A stretch of DNA of 64,000 bases, from positions 496,001-560,000 of the forward strand of contig NW_026515540.1 of assembly GCF_014898815.1 (NCBI RefSeq), written 5' to 3'. This DNA is from Panonychus citri. Taxonomy: Eukaryota; Arthropoda; Arachnida; Trombidiformes; Tetranychidae. Each line of letters begins with the position of its first letter. Positions within the stretch are counted from its first letter, which is position 1. Below are positions 33,827-44,919 of the stretch, piece by piece. The position numbers and the translations under genes are program-made. The notes beneath the pieces were generated by a model. That model did not search any database, was not told where the DNA came from, and saw only the letters and a list, made by a program, of their open reading frames with translations.

Positions 33827-34784
33827 ATGTTAATTACTAAAGCAAGTGCTTCACAATTAAGATTAATCTACAAGACATTAAGTGAAAATGTAAGTATTTT
33901 CTTTTTCTACAACGAGATTAATTTTCCAGTTTCTTTGCCTTGAAAGATTTTGTCCTTGTCTCTCCAGTCTTTAATTACTAATTGCGTGTGTTGATTTATT
34001 TAATTTTTCATCTTCGACTTTAGATTATTTAACTGATTATTTTAATTTAATTCTTTTCTTTTTCTTCTCCTCCTTTGCTTTTCTTCTAGTTACCCAATTT
34101 CTTCCGAGCACCTCATTGTTTTGAAATCTATTCAGATGACATTGTCTTAGAAGATAATATTAGAAATATAAAAATAGTTGGTCTACCTGTTTATAAGCAG
34201 AACGTTGGTCTGGTCAAATTTTATTCTCATCTAAAATATCATCATGTTGATTTGGATGTTCTCAAGATGACCGAACATCTCGAGGAAAGTTGTGTCAAAG
34301 TAAGATGGAGGATAACCGGTTCACCAAATTGGACTATTTTGCTTAATTATTTATCCTCTTTACCACCGGTAAAGGGTAAAAAGCTTGTAGACAATATTGA
34401 GAATGATCTTGATGTGTAAGTGGCATTTGATTCTCCATTTACATTCGAATCTATCGAATATTTTTATTCTTTCATCACTAAATATTCACTTTTTTTCCCT
34501 ATTGTATCAGTTGGGTTGATGGATTTTCCATCTTCTATGTCAATAACGATGGAAAGATAAGTAAACATATATGTGATAAGGTAAGAAATCAATTCCATGT
34601 CGAAAAAAATCTCATTTCCAATCTAATTCAATTTCTTTCTCTTTATTGTGAATAGTTGATTCCCGATGATAATCGCGAAGAAAACGATGGCCCGAAGCGT
34701 CTTTTATCCAAGTTAACTGCTGGAAAATTAACCACATTTTCAACTCCTCATGATAAACCAAAATCGATTACATTTTGTTGTTAA
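33827..34784 (+). CDS. C6orf136: C6orf136-like protein (DUF2358 family)
   Basis: Exons 33827-33889, 34090-34415, 34511-34580, 34656-34784, phases consistent, 195 residues. The core VLEDNIRNIKIVGLPVYKQN ... LKYHHVDLDVLKMTEHLEE ... VKVRWRITGSP ... VDGFSIFYVNNDGKISKHICDKL is the DUF2358/NTF2-like fold pattern seen in animal C6orf136 and plant relatives. Human C6orf136 is longer, with an N-terminal extension. The N-terminus here (MLITKASASQLRLIYKTL) is basic and amphipathic and could be a mitochondrial presequence. The biochemical role of the family is not established. Family assignment is from remembered pattern and should be treated as probable. Confidence 0.7.
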
Positions 34785-35431
34785 ATTGCGATGGAAAAAC
34801 AAAAAGGCCAATTTTCAAATGTACAAACAGAGATTCTAAATCTAATCTAAATTAATCTCATCATAACTATTTAAATTTGTCAATAGTTTAGACTGACAAG
34901 ATTTTATCGTTTTTCTTTTCTCGTCTATTCAATAATAACAATTGCAATATCGTTTAATTGATGACTTGTTTTCATGTTGACGAACTGATGAAAACATTCA
35001 CAATCAACTTAATTAATTGAAAGAATGAAACAATCAATGAATCAATTGAGAAACAAAACAATTGGAATGCAATAAGATTTTTATTCATTTACAATCATGT
35101 TGATAATCAAATGAATAGACAAAAGTATATATAACAATCAGTTAGATAATTTAAATTATTAAATGATTTAAATCTCTTGACTAGTTTTGAAAACCCAAAA
35201 CAATTAAATGAATTAATTTGCCAATCAGGAAGAAAAACAAAAGCAAAAAGGGAAAAGAGTTACAATTAATATAAATTGTAACTCTTGTTACAATTAATAA
35301 ATTACATTGTGACGAATTAATTTCTTTCCGTTATTATAAACGAATGACTAGAAAATAAATTAAGATGAGAGATTGATGATCACTTAATCAATTAAATTGT
35401 TCACCAGACACAAATGTAGAAATTAAATTTT
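34785..35431. other. convergent intergenic region
   Basis: AT-rich DNA between the C6orf136-like and phospholipase 3' ends. Nothing recognisable. Confidence 0.5.
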
Positions 35432-37208
35432 CTAAGGTAATTCAAGGTAACTTTTAACAATCTCATCAAGAACTTCAGAGTCTCTGATCATTTGCATATG
35501 AGTTTTGTTGAAAGTACGAAATTGGAACGGATAATTAGTATTAGCATTCCACTTGAGACAAACTCGAAGTGCTTGATAATTGACGAAAGTATCACCGTCC
35601 GATTCTTTGACCACTGTCCGTCTAAGTGTATCGTAAACATTGTTACTTGTAGTGCTCATTGATCGTAATGTTGGCTGACCACCGCCACCCCAGCACTTAA
35701 TTGGTACACCGGGATGTTCAAAGGATCCCTGAAGGTGAGCGACATCTTTCCACATTTCGTAGGCTTTGGGCTGACCAATGTCACGGAAAAAGTCCTCATA
35801 GTTACACGGAGTGTACGTTGAATTGGGCGAAGTGATGAAAGGTTCACAGCCCCAGGCTTCGGGCTTTGGAATGAGAAAAGCTAAAGAGGGAAAGGTTCGT
35901 TCTGCTCGACGAATTATCGATGAAAGGTAACCTGGATAATCGTCTTCGAATAAGTAATCGTACATGTACTTGAAATTACCCCCAAAAGGTGTGGCGAGAG
36001 TCCACATTAGGCGAATGTATTTGTCCTTCCATTCTTGACTTTGTTTACGGAGGAAAATGTAGACAACACTTCCGCCCATCGAATGTCCAACCAAGATGAC
36101 ACTTTTATTTCCATTTCGAGTATATGTCTCCTCGATTAGTGTTTTAAACTTCGAAAACCATTCGTCCATTTCATCTTGATTTTTTTCATTCGAAACAATT
36201 GATTGTTAATTAGTCACTTTCCTTCTCACTGGTCAGTACTTACTCATTGATCGTCGCCAATCATAAGGTGCACCACGAATTTGTACTTCTGGTGTTAGGC
36301 CAACATCTCGAAAACGACTCACCATGTTAGCGTAATAAATTGCTGAGGATAAATAACCAGGAATTAATCAAGAAAACTTCCATGAATCAGTTAATCAGAA
36401 TCAAATCATTGATGCGAAAGTCGAAAAGATTGAAAAACATTAGCAACTAATTGAGAACAAAGGAAAATGTGACTTAACTTGTGAAACGGTGGTTACATTG
36501 TGTCAACAATGAACAACAATTAATTTCACACTCTAATCTATTGTAACAATTAATCTCCAAATTAAAATGGAAAAGCTTAAGATTTTAATTAAATAGCAAA
36601 ACTTTAAATCGGTGACAAGTAAATTGAATGATTGGTCAAAATGAAAGTAAATTGAACTCACTCTGTTGAATGATTCCTTCAAACCAGGGAGATAAATATT
36701 CAACTGATTCTAAACCACCAAATTGTGGGACAATCACGGTGACACCTTTGGAATTGGTTGTCTTGCGAGTGATTGAATCGTAATGAAGTCGAGCGGCATA
36801 GTACCAACACTGTCGTACCATCGGCATCAATTCTTTGAGGCTAAACCACAATGTCCAAGTTCCGGTTCGTCGTAAGCAATAAACTGGAGCATCAGTTGCC
36901 TCTTGCAGAATGGCTTCTAATTTGGTTCCCATGTAACCAGGAACTGAACATAAACAATTAAGATTAACGAATAAATTTCAACAGATTAACATAGAGATCA
37001 TCTAATCATTACAACAATTAGGGATGAAAAGAATTGTTTGAATGATTCATCTTAATATTGATCGATCACAATTAAAATAAAACCACTTACCCAATATGAT
37101 TGGATACATTTTCGGTGGTGATTCTTGGCCATTGATACAATTTAAGTTGATAATTAACGTTAATGATGAGAGGAAAGTGATTAAGCTCAAGTTGACCAAA
37201 GATAGCAT
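35432..37208 (-). CDS. PLA2G15: lysosomal phospholipase A2 group XV / LCAT-like acyltransferase
   Basis: Secreted/lysosomal lipase-acyltransferase acting on phospholipid acyl chains. Exons on minus: 37208-37091, 36943-36662, 36342-36244, 36174-35432, total 413 residues (human PLA2G15 412). A signal peptide lies at residues 1-30, then PIILVPGYMGTKLEA (oxyanion/lid region), VRGAPYDWRRS, the nucleophile elbow GHSMGG, LATPFGGN, an acid residue in ESDGDTFVN and the catalytic histidine in NKTHMQMI. The paired cysteines expected of the family are present near the lid and in the C-terminal half. GHSMGG departs from mammalian AHSMGN, but the G-x-S-x-G nucleophile pattern is kept. All introns are short (69 to about 320 nt). 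Whether it is closer to LPLA2 or to LCAT proper is not resolved; length and missing LCAT-specific insertions favour PLA2G15. Confidence 0.9.
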
Positions 37209-39410
37209 TTTGATGATTTACCGAATCAACCTGTTAATTGTAGAGATTAATTGTTGTCAAGGTGAACAACAACTGATTTAGTAATTGTTTTATTGACAAT
37301 TGTTAACAATGGTCAAAATGATTTGTTAAATTGTCATAACAATCACACATAAGAAAATGATAGAATGTTGAAAGTTTCAAGTGATTAAGACGGTGGCAAG
37401 AAGACAATTAACTAATTATTAACTCTCTCTATTAAATCATCTATCAAAATCTAATAACGAGTTGAAATTATCATTTGTGGGTTGGACGTTTTATTGGAAT
37501 AATTTTTTTTTCTCTTACCTTTGTCTCTTTCCCTGAGTTTCCAGGTAAATCTTTTCAATGGAAAATTGAATTTTTTTTCTCTTCTTCGTAAACAATGAGC
37601 TCGACACAACAACAATTACAATCAACAATCAGCGTCGGTATAACCTTGAATTTCAATGTTCCTCCAGAATAACTCACCACTCATCACCTACAACACCAAC
37701 AATCAACACCATTGAACAGATGATGATGATTATCAATTGTCACAATTATTTGATTTGAACAAGCACCAAAGTGGACACAATTTAAATTGTCTCATTGAAA
37801 ACTCACAATCAAAGCAACTTGTTTGTATCGATTTACTTTTAAACTAAATTGTTTCACTAGAAATTAAAATTAACCTTTCCAATTGATTTTCACCATTAAC
37901 ATTGATTGTTGGTTGAGATCAACAGATAATCAGAAACTGTTACTTTAACTTTATTAGTGAAATTAAAACTTTTTTTTTTAATTGTTGTTAATTGTTTCCA
38001 CCTTCACAACTTTAATTTAACTGATTTAATCTCGACAACAATTTAGGTTTTGTTTTCAATTGGTTAACATTAAGATGATTATCAAAAGGTTTCTTTTTTT
38101 TAATTGATCCATATTATTAATTGAATTTAGATATTATTTAAATTGTTCATGATTAACACTTTGCTTTGTGTTTCTTGTTTTGTTACAATTAAATTAACTC
38201 TCAAGGATTTTGATTAACTGAGATATTTTTTTTGCACCCAAATTATAACCTTAAATAAATTATGATTTTTGATTGATTATCAGGTTAGTTTAACACTAAT
38301 CACGGTAATTAAGACTTGATCTTGAGCTAAATTAACATTATCGGTTGATTAGTTTTCCATTATTACTTTTTCCTTTCTTATTAATTGTTAATGATCTTAA
38401 TTGTTGACTTAAGAAAAGGCTAATTCCTATGTAATCAACTAATTAAAACTATAAGCAAACATTTTTTTGATTAACTCTATCGATTGATTAATTTGGTTAA
38501 CCACTTGATCCTTGATCTTTATTGGAAATTCAAGTTAATTATAGTTAATTAGTCAATATGATGGATATTTTTTCATTAAAAATCAATAGTTAAAATTAAC
38601 TGATTGTTAACCAGACTAAATGCTTCATGATTAAATCAAATTTTCCTGAGTTATTGTTAAAAATAAATCCAAATCTTGATTGATTGTTTGATCCAATTTT
38701 TAATTTTGGACAATTAAATAACTGTTTTCATGTTGATTACAATCAATGTTCACTTGATGCTAATTGTTAACTGTTGATTGTTTCAATTTGTATATAAAAA
38801 ATAATTTAATTCTTCTGATTTCTCACTAATTTCCTTAATGATTCCTCAATAGATTCAACCATTTAGTGGTTAACAATTGGAATCAACAATTTGATCATGT
38901 TTTTCAATTGACTAATTAATTTTCAGAAAAAAATGTTTGAAAAACAATGATAATTACTTTCTTCAATTGATTCACTCACTCGTCAACTTCTGGTTAATCA
39001 CAATTTAATATCATTATCTCATCTAATTGTCATATTAAATCAACCTAATGATTGAATTAATTCAATGTCACAATTAAATGTAGTTACATGTTCAATAGAG
39101 TTAAAAATTGATCGGAAAATTGATTATTTTTGTTTCTCTTTAAGAATCTATCTAAATTGTCATCAAGTAGATTTAGAATAATTTCCTAGATTAATCAATT
39201 TTCATCAGAGCAATTAAATAAATTGAAGATTAATTTAGTTCTTGAGAAGGTTGAAAAAAGCGCTTCATCCAATCAGCTGAAGATTTTTTTTCTGATGCAA
39301 TGTTAACTTGTGTTTCCTTTGAATGTTGATTGTAATTGGAAACAATTTAAATTGTTTGTCTTTTCTTTCCTTAAATTATTATTATCATTTCTAAGAACTA
39401 ACAATCAATC
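37209..39410. other. AT-rich divergent intergenic region
   Basis: About 2.2 kb between PLA2G15 and COX15 starts. Extremely AT-rich with many TTAATTG/CAATTA words and poly-T runs. No gene recognised. Confidence 0.5.
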
Positions 39411-40942
39411 ATGTTAATCACTCGTCTTTGTAATCATCAGGTAATTTTATCTAAATCATTGGTGAGTATTAATCAATAGATGAATCTAAATGTTTACTTT
39501 TTCTATTTTCTTTTTCTTCTGGTTAATTATATTGTATTTCTGATTATGATCATTTTAAATCTTCTTCAATATAGACATCGGGTTTTGCCAGGCCATCTTT
39601 TTTTAGAAATTTGATTAATCGTCGAGGATCAACTTCGATAACACCTTCGGCTGAGCCTTATAATAAATTTATTGGACCCAAAGAGCGAAAGAGAATCGGA
39701 AAATGGTTGCTTTGTGTCGCCGGTGCTTCGTTTGGTACCGTTGTTATTGGAGGAATCACTCGATTAACCCGATCAGGTTTATCGATGGTTGATTGGCACC
39801 CGTTCAAAGAGTTTCCACCTTTTACCAAGTCAAGGTGGGAAGCGGAATTTGAAAATATAAACAATTCCCCGAGTTTCAGTTGTAAGTGGAATTTTTTAAT
39901 CGCAATTGAAAAGAATGAGTGACAAGTTTGTGTTGACAAATAAATTCTTTTATTACAGAGCAAATCAAGATATGACTTTGGAACAATTTAAGAAAATTTG
40001 GTTGGTAGAATTTCTTCATCGATCCATGGGAAGAGTAACTGGGTTGGTTTACTTAGTGCCGTTTACGTACTTTTGGTTATTCAGAGAGTTACCTCGACCT
40101 TTGATGCATAAATTGTTTGGTATTTTAGGATTACTTTTGTGTCAGGTAGATAAATGTGTTGATTGTGGTTCTCTGGTGTCTAATTGTTTGCTCTTTGAAT
40201 AGGGTTATCTTGGTTGGTATATGGTTAAAAGTGGCCTCGAAGAAGAGACCGCAAAGAAATACAGTCACCCACATGTTAGTCATTACAGATTAGCCGCTCA
40301 TTTAGGTACAGCATTTGTTTTCTATTCATTGGTACTTTCAACGGCATTTGAATTTCTCTTGCCACCACAAAAGGTAAGTAGGATTGGAGAGAAATCATCT
40401 TTTAACAATTAACCAACAATTAATGTTTAATTTTGTTTTTGTTCATGTCAGGTGTCCATAACTGCAAGACACTTATTTTTCCGTAAGAGTTTGGTTGGTT
40501 TAACTGGGTTGATCTTTGTCACTGCAATTTCGGGTGCGTTTGTTGCTGGTTTAGAGGCAGGATTAGTTTACAATTCGTGGCCCAAGATGGCTGATCGTTG
40601 GATCCCTCTGACATTGATGCTAAAGATCCTTGGTACGCTAATATCACCGAAAATCCAACAACTGCTCAATTTGACCACCGCCTTCTGGCTCATACCGTCG
40701 TACTCAGTGTTCTTGGTCTTTGGCTTTACTCTCGGCGTCTCAATTTACCACCTCGTTCTAGACTTGCCATGAATGTTTTTCTTGGAGCTGCAGTGGCACA
40801 AGTCACTTTGGGAGTAGTCACTTTACTTACCTATGTACCTAAACATTTAGCGTCTTTACACCAGGCTGGAGCACTCGGATTACTTTCCTCTGCCATTTGG
40901 GCGACACATGAATCAAAACTTTTTAGATTGATACCGAAATGA
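39411..40942 (+). CDS. COX15: heme A synthase COX15, with apparent 1-nt frameshift in exon 5
   Basis: Inner mitochondrial membrane enzyme converting heme O to heme A for cytochrome oxidase. Exons: 39411-39461, 39575-39881, 39961-40145, 40203-40373, 40452-40942. The N-terminus is a basic presequence. Membrane and heme-ligand motifs are present: GGITRLTRSGLSMVDWHP, EFLHRSMGR, GYLGWYMVKSGL, HYRLAAHLG, SGAFVAGLEAGLVYNSWPKM, QFDHRLLAH and SLHQAGALG. After ADRWIP (about 40607) the frame changes: the expected continuation SDIDAKDPWY is one base out, consistent with loss of one T in a CCTTCT context. No GT..AG intron can explain it. The rest of the gene is well conserved, so a sequence/assembly error is likely, otherwise a recent null allele. 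The exon 3 acceptor (after CAGAG) was chosen by phase. Confidence 0.88.
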
Positions 40943-40996
40943 TAAATCGATGACTAATATATTTGTTTACACTCGCGCTTTGTTTATTGAATAATT

Positions 40997-41498
40997 CTAT
41001 GAAAATTTACGTTTTTTAGAACTGTAATTACATGAGATTAAGCTGTAACGATCAGGTGGCAGACAAGGTCCAACAATTGATTTGATTGGAGGAAGTGGTT
41101 GATTGTTTCGGGTACGAGCTATTTCCATTAGAAAATCTTGCGGTGGAGGAAGTGTCAACATCTTTTCCGATTGAGATTGAATGGCCATTTTAACGTCATC
41201 AACACTAATCACTTTTTTCTCAGCATATTGAGAATAGATTCGAGCATCTTCTAAAATGAGCAAATGAAATAAGAAAAACAATTCGAACTTCAAATTAATA
41301 AATAATTCAATTATTACCTATTCACTAGTTTAATTCATTGAACTTACCCAAAACCGTTGTAACATATCTGTAAGTGAATTCCAGCAATTGATTCACAACC
41401 TTAGGTTCATAATCATTTATTCCCATCTCATTAAGAATGGAGGTAATAACACCAAAATCTCGGGATGATTCTTTCTCATTCTTTTCGTTCTTGTCCAT
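40997..41498 (-). CDS. TAF9: TFIID subunit TAF9
   Basis: Histone-fold TFIID/SAGA subunit that pairs with TAF6. Exons on minus: 41498-41348 and 41250-40997, total 134 residues. The histone fold is clear (VITSILNEMGINDYEPKVVN ... EFTYRYVTTVLEDARIYSQYA ... VSVDDVKMAI equivalent ISVDDVKMAIQSQ), followed by the TAF9 conserved region PPPQDFLMEIARTRN and LPPIKSIVGPCLPPDRYSL. The C-terminal tail is short compared with human TAF9 (264 residues). Its stop lies only 54 nt from the COX15 stop, so the two genes converge with almost no spacer. Confidence 0.95.
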
Positions 41499-42092
41499 CT
41501 TGTGTGATTCAGAGAGCCAGAAGATAGTTTAAAATTAGTACATATGACAGAATTTTGGAACTAAATGAAAAAAAGTGGAAATACAATCAATCAAAATACA
41601 ACAAATGTTGACAAAACACAGTAAATTGAAATTCAGTTTGTTGCCACTGACAACAAGCAAGAATGAACAAAGAATCCAGTAGATGGCAGCTTCACATGCC
41701 ACAGTGCCATCTCTTGTCGTGAGATAAAAAATAAGAACTAATTTTTCAGTTTTAATGATTTTTGAGCTTATGAGTTAAAACAAATCAACACGTATTTTTA
41801 ATTTTTTGATCTGACTCGCGGATTTCGTAAAATTCACCAAAAACGGAAAAATGGTCTGAATTGTTTTGTGATCGAATTAATATACTTATATAGCTGATCT
41901 TGGTATCAAACGAAAGCTCTTGAGCTGTTCTTTAAGAAAAATATATTTGCATTTTTTTTTGAACGTGAGGCTCGTTAGACACAGAAAACAATGTTTTTTT
42001 CATTCCGACTTGAATAGCATCTTTGGACTACCCTGAGGACCAACTTTTCTGCAATTATTCTGATAGATCTTGATCTGGTCTATAAGAAAATG

Positions 42093-42122
42093 AAATGAAA
42101 AAGGTGCCGACTGGCGCCTTTT
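42093..42122. repeat. imperfect hairpin in repeat-like region
   Basis: AAAAGGTGCC and GGCGCCTTTT separated by GACT form a 10-bp stem with one G.U-type mismatch in this segment. Confidence 0.5.
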
Positions 42123-42298
42123 CTAAAAAATCGACAAAAACTAAGATTAGCGTTGTAAAGCGGTAAAGTGGCCTGGGCATACCCTGAGGACCAAGTTTTT
42201 AGTGCGGTTCCATACAGAAGCAATGTTAGTCAATCCTAAAATCGAAAAATTTTTTGACTTGGATTGCGCCTTTTCGAGATAATGGACCCTGACTCTAA

Positions 42299-42341
42299 CA
42301 AAGTATCACCTATTTATCTATCCCAAATAGGTGATACTTTG
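42299..42341. repeat. 17-bp perfect inverted repeat with 9-nt loop
   Basis: CAAAGTATCACCTATTT at 42299-42315 is followed, after ATCTATCCC, by its exact reverse complement at 42325-42341. The length and perfection are well beyond chance. It could be the end of a small inverted-repeat element or a structured transcript. Confidence 0.8.
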
Positions 42342-42559
42342 GAAGCGAAGATTGGGTAAACAAATTCGTCAACCTACCCTCAAAATACCAGCTCATTCAT
42401 CGATCCATTCAGATTTACAAAGCTTGATTTCAGGGAATGAAATTTTGAGGATTCAAGAGCATTGTAAATATTTTCATGAAGGTGCGTTGATAACTTGACA
42501 AATGAAATGCCTAAATTAAATCAATTCTCAAATTTTCAAATACTTTTTGTGACGGCAAA

Positions 42560-43033
42560 ATGTTTGAAATTGGTGATACCACATTTCTAAATTTACCGTC
42601 AATTCTTGTATTCGAGGTGATGACGATGAACCATAAAGCTGATCTTCTTATTCCATCGGAGATAAATTGGGTCAATAGAAAATATTGCAAAGCAGCACAC
42701 AGTCTGACGTTTACGACTTGGAAAGTTACCGGTGGTGAAGATCCAATCACTGAAAGACCGATTGAGCAACCAAAATATACTGAAGAAGGAGGTTGGCACT
42801 GTTGTTTATTGATGAATACGAATTCAATTATCTTTTTGCATTGCTCTCCAGCTTTATTGAATAAACCTCCGATCTTAGTGTCCTCATTCACTCTTTCTTC
42901 CATCATCCTATTTATTATGACCATTGTCTTGGTTACAAGGTTTACTACAGTTTTTTCAGTCAACTTATTATCCATAGTAATTTCATTTATCCTTTTTTTA
43001 ATTTATTTTGTAATCGAAAATTGTGAAGAATAA
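42560..43033 (+). CDS. unrecognised ORF with C-terminal membrane segments
   Basis: 157 codons from a true ATG. The N-terminal two thirds look protein-like (WVNRKYCKAAHSLTFTTWKV, EEGGWHCC) and the C-terminus has two hydrophobic stretches (SSIILFIMTIVLV and LLSIVISFILFLIYFVI). No family recognised. The opposite strand is also open across most of this region (42511-42975), so coding on either strand is unproven. There is no intron, and it sits beside repeat-like DNA, so it may derive from a mobile element or be lineage-specific. Confidence 0.35.
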   Translation: MFEIGDTTFLNLPSILVFEVMTMNHKADLLIPSEINWVNRKYCKAAHSLTFTTWKVTGGEDPITERPIEQPKYTEEGGWHCCLLMNTNSIIFLHCSPALLNKPPILVSSFTLSSIILFIMTIVLVTRFTTVFSVNLLSIVISFILFLIYFVIENCEE

Positions 43034-44592
43034 GTTTGACTCACCAAATCTGACAAAAAATTTATAACTTTTCGAAAATGAAATACGTTTCATGATTTTA
43101 CGTACCATTCTTCAAACTTCAACATGACTTTTTCTTGTCCTCGACAGAGCACTATTTTTAGCAACCGAGATCTTGCGGTAAAATTTTCTTGAGTTGGAAA
43201 CTTGACAAATTTCAATCATCCAAATCATCAAATAATCAATAAAAATTCAGTACGTTGAACATAGTCGAACCTTTATCCAAAATATCTGGGCGATTTGTGG
43301 TTAAATTAAAAAACCAAAAAGAGTGAAGAGAGTTAACATAACCATCAATTATGACATTCTTTTGTTAATTTCTATTGATGATAGTGTGTAAAATTTACAA
43401 TTCAGATTCAAATGATTGTCTATTCAGACTCGAGCTAAGGTAAGTACAGATAAATATGAGGCCTTTTTCATTTTCTCTTTAAAGAGCGACCGTTGTCTCT
43501 GGCATTCCTACAGTTTAAAGTTCGGTTGATTTGATATTATCACTGCTCTTTTCTTTTGTATCAGAAAAAACTTGATCGGAATGTGACATTTGGTTCGGTA
43601 AGAAGCAAAACATGATGTAGATTACTCTCAAGATAAGTTACGATTTTGCCCATTGCTAAATTGCTATTCTTAATTTCTGTAATTATCATTAATAGAATTG
43701 ATTATATTGATAATCAATGTTGTTCATTGCTTTTTAGATTTCCAGATTCATTATCAGGCAATTACGCGATATTAGATGTTGAGAGTGATTAGTATTTTCA
43801 GCAAAATTACAACGATAACATGTGATGCAAGGTAATGAAGATTTGCTCATTTCGTGACCAAGATCATCGCATTTTCTGCATCGGAGGATATTCTTACATT
43901 GTTTATGACGATGGCTGTCATTCTTAGAACATCCATCTAGCTGAAAAGTGTCTTCGACTTTGAACATTTGATAACCTTATTTAATTTTTCCTTCGGTTGT
44001 TGCAATATCATCGCGTGTTTTTTTCAAGAATTGTTATAACCGAATTTTTAACTTGTTTCTTTTCTTTTGTTTGAGAATGGAATGACTTTATGATTTATCT
44101 TTTTCAGGCCATTTGTTAAACTCAATGACTTTTCCAAAATCTCATCATCAGTTAGTTAATAGTTAGCTAGTTGTCAGTTAGTCATGAGTTAAAGATTTTT
44201 TTTAATCAAGTAACAAAATCCGTAAAATATTTATCTAATGTAGAGTTTTTATAAATATACTGGGGCTGTTTAAGAACTGAATAGAGAAGGATTTAAGTAA
44301 AGTTTTTATTCCTGAAATATTAAGCTGTGGTACTTATATTTCAAGAATAATCTTTATCAAAGTTCCAACAAATTTTGCAGAACATTTATCTTGCATGATT
44401 GTTTATAATTCTTGCTTAATTTCTCAAAAGCAGTTATATCTTTACGACTATTCCTGAATAAACTGATCTACGATACGAAAACTTCATAGAAAAAAAAGAA
44501 AAGCATTAAAAAAGTTATCTTCCATGGAAATGGAAAACGAAAAATTAACACAGTTTGTGTAACCATATTTGTAAACTTATAAAGATTTGTCA
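43034..44592. other. intergenic DNA upstream of tRNA-Ser
   Basis: AT-rich. The only suggestive piece is the short minus-strand frame at 43734-43967 (separate entry). Confidence 0.45.
43734..43967 (-). other. short ORF with zinc-knuckle-like cysteines
   Basis: 77 codons containing CRKCDDLGH then LPCITCYRC and a further His/Cys pair. The C-x2-C-x4-H start recalls CCHC knuckles of retroelement nucleocapsids, but the spacing to the last cysteine is wrong (x8, not x4). Could be an eroded retroelement fragment. Low confidence. Confidence 0.25.
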
Positions 44593-44674
44593 GATCAGGT
44601 GGCCGAGTGGTTAAGGCGTTGGACTGCTAATCCAATGGGCTCTGCCCGCGTGGGTTCGAATCCCATCCTGATCG
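44593..44674 (+). tRNA. tRNA-Ser (anticodon GCT)
   Basis: A complete 82-nt class II tRNA. The acceptor stem GATCAGG pairs with CCTGATC, the D arm contains GGCCGAGTGG, the anticodon stem TTGGA/TCCAA encloses CTGCTAA with GCT at 44626-44628, a long variable arm follows, and the T arm contains GGTTCGAATCC. A box TGGCCGAGTGG and B box GGTTCGAATCC are canonical. No intron and no encoded CCA. A seven-T Pol III terminator follows at 44678-44684. Decodes AGC/AGT serine codons. Confidence 0.97.
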
Positions 44675-44677
44675 AAA

Positions 44678-44684
44678 TTTTTTT
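44678..44684 (+). terminator. Pol III oligo-T terminator of tRNA-Ser
   Basis: Seven consecutive T residues beginning four nt after the tRNA 3' end. Confidence 0.85.
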
Positions 44685-44919
44685 CCATATTTTCATAGGT
44701 TTAGTTTTCAACATCACTCATGACTTATTTTTTCGCAATTAAATCAATATTTTCTTTATTTTATTTTTCATCCAATTAATTACCAAAAATTCTAATTTAT
44801 AGAATGGTTTCTATGGAACCAGTAAAAACTCAGATGCAAACAGTTTTGTCATCACCTGTTTTCCTTTGATTGTTTACTTTTTATTTGTGTTTTGGTTTCA
44901 ATCCTTTTCAACCAATCTG

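Larger units (their letters stand above)
41499..42559. other. repeat-like DNA of distinct composition
   Basis: From about 41750 the sequence style changes: less CAATTA, with phrases such as ATCAAACGAAAGCTCTTGAG. A 15-nt direct repeat TACCCTGAGGACCAA occurs at 42029-42043 and 42180-42194, GCGCCTTTTC occurs twice (about 42112 and 42266), and two hairpins are present. No long ORF. It looks like a fragment of an unclassified interspersed element. Confidence 0.4.

Noticed and set aside
39441..39461. Alternative early donor for COX15 exon 1 at 39441
   Set aside because: Both donors keep phase. The later GTGAGT is the stronger match, so the 39461 end was used.
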